The notes under the pieces: generated by a model
What the model was told of the DNA's origin: nothing
What the model saw: only the letters and a program-made list of their open reading frames with translations
The model's database searches: none
Source: Bacteroidota bacterium
Lineage (GTDB): Bacteria > Bacteroidota > Bacteroidia > AKYH767-A > OLB10
Length of the DNA stretch: 64,000 nucleotides
Direction: 5' to 3'
Assembly (NCBI GenBank): GCA_016699635.1
Contig: CP064983.1
Location: forward strand, 2,666,001 to 2,730,000
Translations under genes and position numbers: made by a program
Shown: positions 62,786 to 64,000 of the stretch, one piece after another
How the letters are laid out: every line of letters begins with the position of its first letter
How positions within the stretch are numbered: position 1 is the first letter of the stretch

Positions 62786-63874
62786 ATGCAAACACAACAA
62801 ACATCATCCACACCAAAAGTAATCATTGGCATGGACATTCACAAGAAAAGTTGGTCAGTAAGTATCCGCACCGATATATGCGACCACCGCACATTAAATA
62901 TGCCTGCTGATGCAGATGGTTTGTATGACTACATAAGTTCTAATTTTCCGGGTCATGAGGTGTCCATAGCCTACGAAGCCGGATGCTGTGGCTTTAGTGC
63001 AGCCCGTCATTTCATAGGCATGGGCTGGAAAGTACTGGTAGTAAACCCAGCCGATGTGCCACGCATGGATAAACAAAATTATCAGAAGACAGATAAAATA
63101 GACAGCCGCAATTTGTGCAAGCAACTTTATAACAACAATCTTCGCGGCATCTATATCCCCACATCAGAGGAAGAGGAACTACGCAGTTTGGTGCGTCATC
63201 GTAATCAGATAGTAAAACAACTTCGCAAAGTAAAGACACATATAAAAAGTATGTTGTTGTTTCATGGCATAACCATACCCATAGACTTTGACAATAACAA
63301 CTGGAGCAAAGCATTTATTAAATGGCTTAAAAACCTAAACTGGTAAAACGCATGCGCACAGATGAGTCTTGACAGCAAACTACGGAGTTTAGCCTTTCAT
63401 CATCAGGAGTATCTTAACATAGGTACCACTCTTAGAGCTTACTGCAAGAAACATTACACAAGGGATTATAATCTTTTAAGAAGTATTCCGGGAATTGGAG
63501 GATTTTTAGCTTCAGCAGTAATAGCCGAGTGTGGCGACTTGCGCAGATTTGCCAACGAAAAACAATTCAGTTCATATATAGGTGTGGTTCCCGGTATTTA
63601 CAGTAGCGGTGGCAACGAAACCATGCTTGGAGTGACACCACGATCAAAGTCGCTATTGCGGACTTACATAATAGAGAGTGCATGGGTAGCATTACGTTAC
63701 GATCAGGAAATCCAGGCATATTACCGCAAACATGCATCAAAGAATCCGAAGAGTGTAATTGTAAAAATTGCACATAAAATGGTAAAGCGTATGCTGTCTG
63801 TAATAAAGAACGGGCAACCATACAGAGTAAATAACACAATAAATAAATTGAAAGAAGAAAAAGAAAAACAGTAA
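62786..63874 (+). pseudogene. IS110-family transposase, in-frame stop
   Basis: About 362 residues of a DEDD-type serine-dependent recombinase. The N-terminal DEDD domain has VIIGMDIHKKSWSVSIR (first Asp), AYEAGCCGFSAARHFIGMGW, NPADVPRMDKQNYQKTDKID and SRNLCKQLYNNNLRGIYIP. The C-terminal Tnp20-type domain has LRSIPGIGGFLASAVIAECG and FSSYIGVVPGIYSSGG with the probable nucleophilic serine. The frame is broken by a TAA at 63344-63346, after KWLKNLNW; the code continues in register with NACAQMSLDSKLRSLAF. If the CAA-to-TAA change or an indel pair is real, the element is dead unless the stop is read through. Confidence 0.85.
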
Positions 63875-64000
63875 AAAACATCTTTAAAACTCGCAACAAC
63901 AAAAGAGATTTACAGACTACAAAACATGGGTGGTAGTTCCAAAAGGAATCTACATCGCCAAGCAGGTAGCTGTATTTATAGTTCTCTACAACCACACAGG

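Larger units (their letters stand above)
62596..64000 (+). mobile_element. IS110-family insertion sequence (right end beyond window)
   Basis: Spans the candidate bridge-RNA region, the transposase and at least 126 bases of downstream noncoding DNA to the window edge. IS110 elements lack terminal inverted repeats, so neither end can be fixed from sequence; the left limit is set at the first hairpin. Confidence 0.6.

Noticed and set aside
61174..63346. Two in-frame stops (TAG and TAA) that would both be glutamine if recoded
   Set aside because: TAA and TAG end many intact genes in the window, so genome-wide recoding is excluded; nonsense changes or indel pairs suffice.

Overview
The window is a chromosomal segment from a member of the Bacteroidota. 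The evidence is low-GC DNA, several secreted proteins with type IX secretion system (T9SS) C-terminal sorting domains, a PorQ gene, SprB repeats, a Bacteroidota-type putative porin, a dialkylresorcinol/flexirubin-type gene set, and promoters of the TTTG / TAnnTTTG type. Chitinophagales or Sphingobacteriales would fit, but the order is an inference.

Layout. Positions 1-4990 (minus strand) look like one run of genes: outer-membrane protein, FAD-dependent amine/amino-acid oxidase, a 33-residue membrane peptide, a sodium:solute symporter, rhodanese, DedA, and AroE, which runs off the left edge. An SDR (+) and a putative porin (-) follow. A complete rRNA operon (16S, tRNA-Ile, tRNA-Ala, 23S, 5S; minus strand) spans 12668-7645. 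It has two tandem promoters in front and a strong terminator behind. trmN6, a T9SS cargo gene and a saccharopine-dehydrogenase-like gene come next.

Positions 17969-25388 (+) hold a compact dialkylresorcinol cluster. It encodes an exported protein of unknown function, DarA, DarB, an unknown 137-residue protein, a BtrH-like acyltransferase, an ABC exporter (ATPase and permease), an acyl carrier protein and a FabF-like ketosynthase. It ends abruptly at obgE, followed by a PAP2 phosphatase and crcB. Positions 27453-37855 (-) carry LysE, a GH3-family enzyme, a giant repeat-rich T9SS protein, tsaB, and an efflux adaptor with its TolC partner. Positions 38068-42118 (+) carry ffh, folD and argS. Positions 42137-46621 (-) carry cmk, porQ, glyA and an aminopeptidase P. 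From 46744 there are a FemAB/GNAT-like gene, a SprB-repeat T9SS protein whose start codon lies in a hairpin, a UbiA prenyltransferase, acpH, a methyltransferase-glycosyltransferase fusion, and a succinyl-CoA:3-ketoacid CoA transferase pair split by a four-helix-bundle (IVP) gene. yidC, an rRNA m5C methyltransferase and a TMTC-like TPR protein come next. The last 3.5 kb is accessory: a disrupted linear-amide hydrolase, small membrane peptides and an IS110-family element with a candidate bridge-RNA region.

A quality warning applies to the whole window. About twenty genes, many of them essential (ffh, folD, argS, glyA), are broken by single-base indels, very often in runs of A, T or G. Several can be repaired by changing one run length. 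This pattern looks like sequencing or assembly error rather than biology, so split reading frames are annotated here as single genes.
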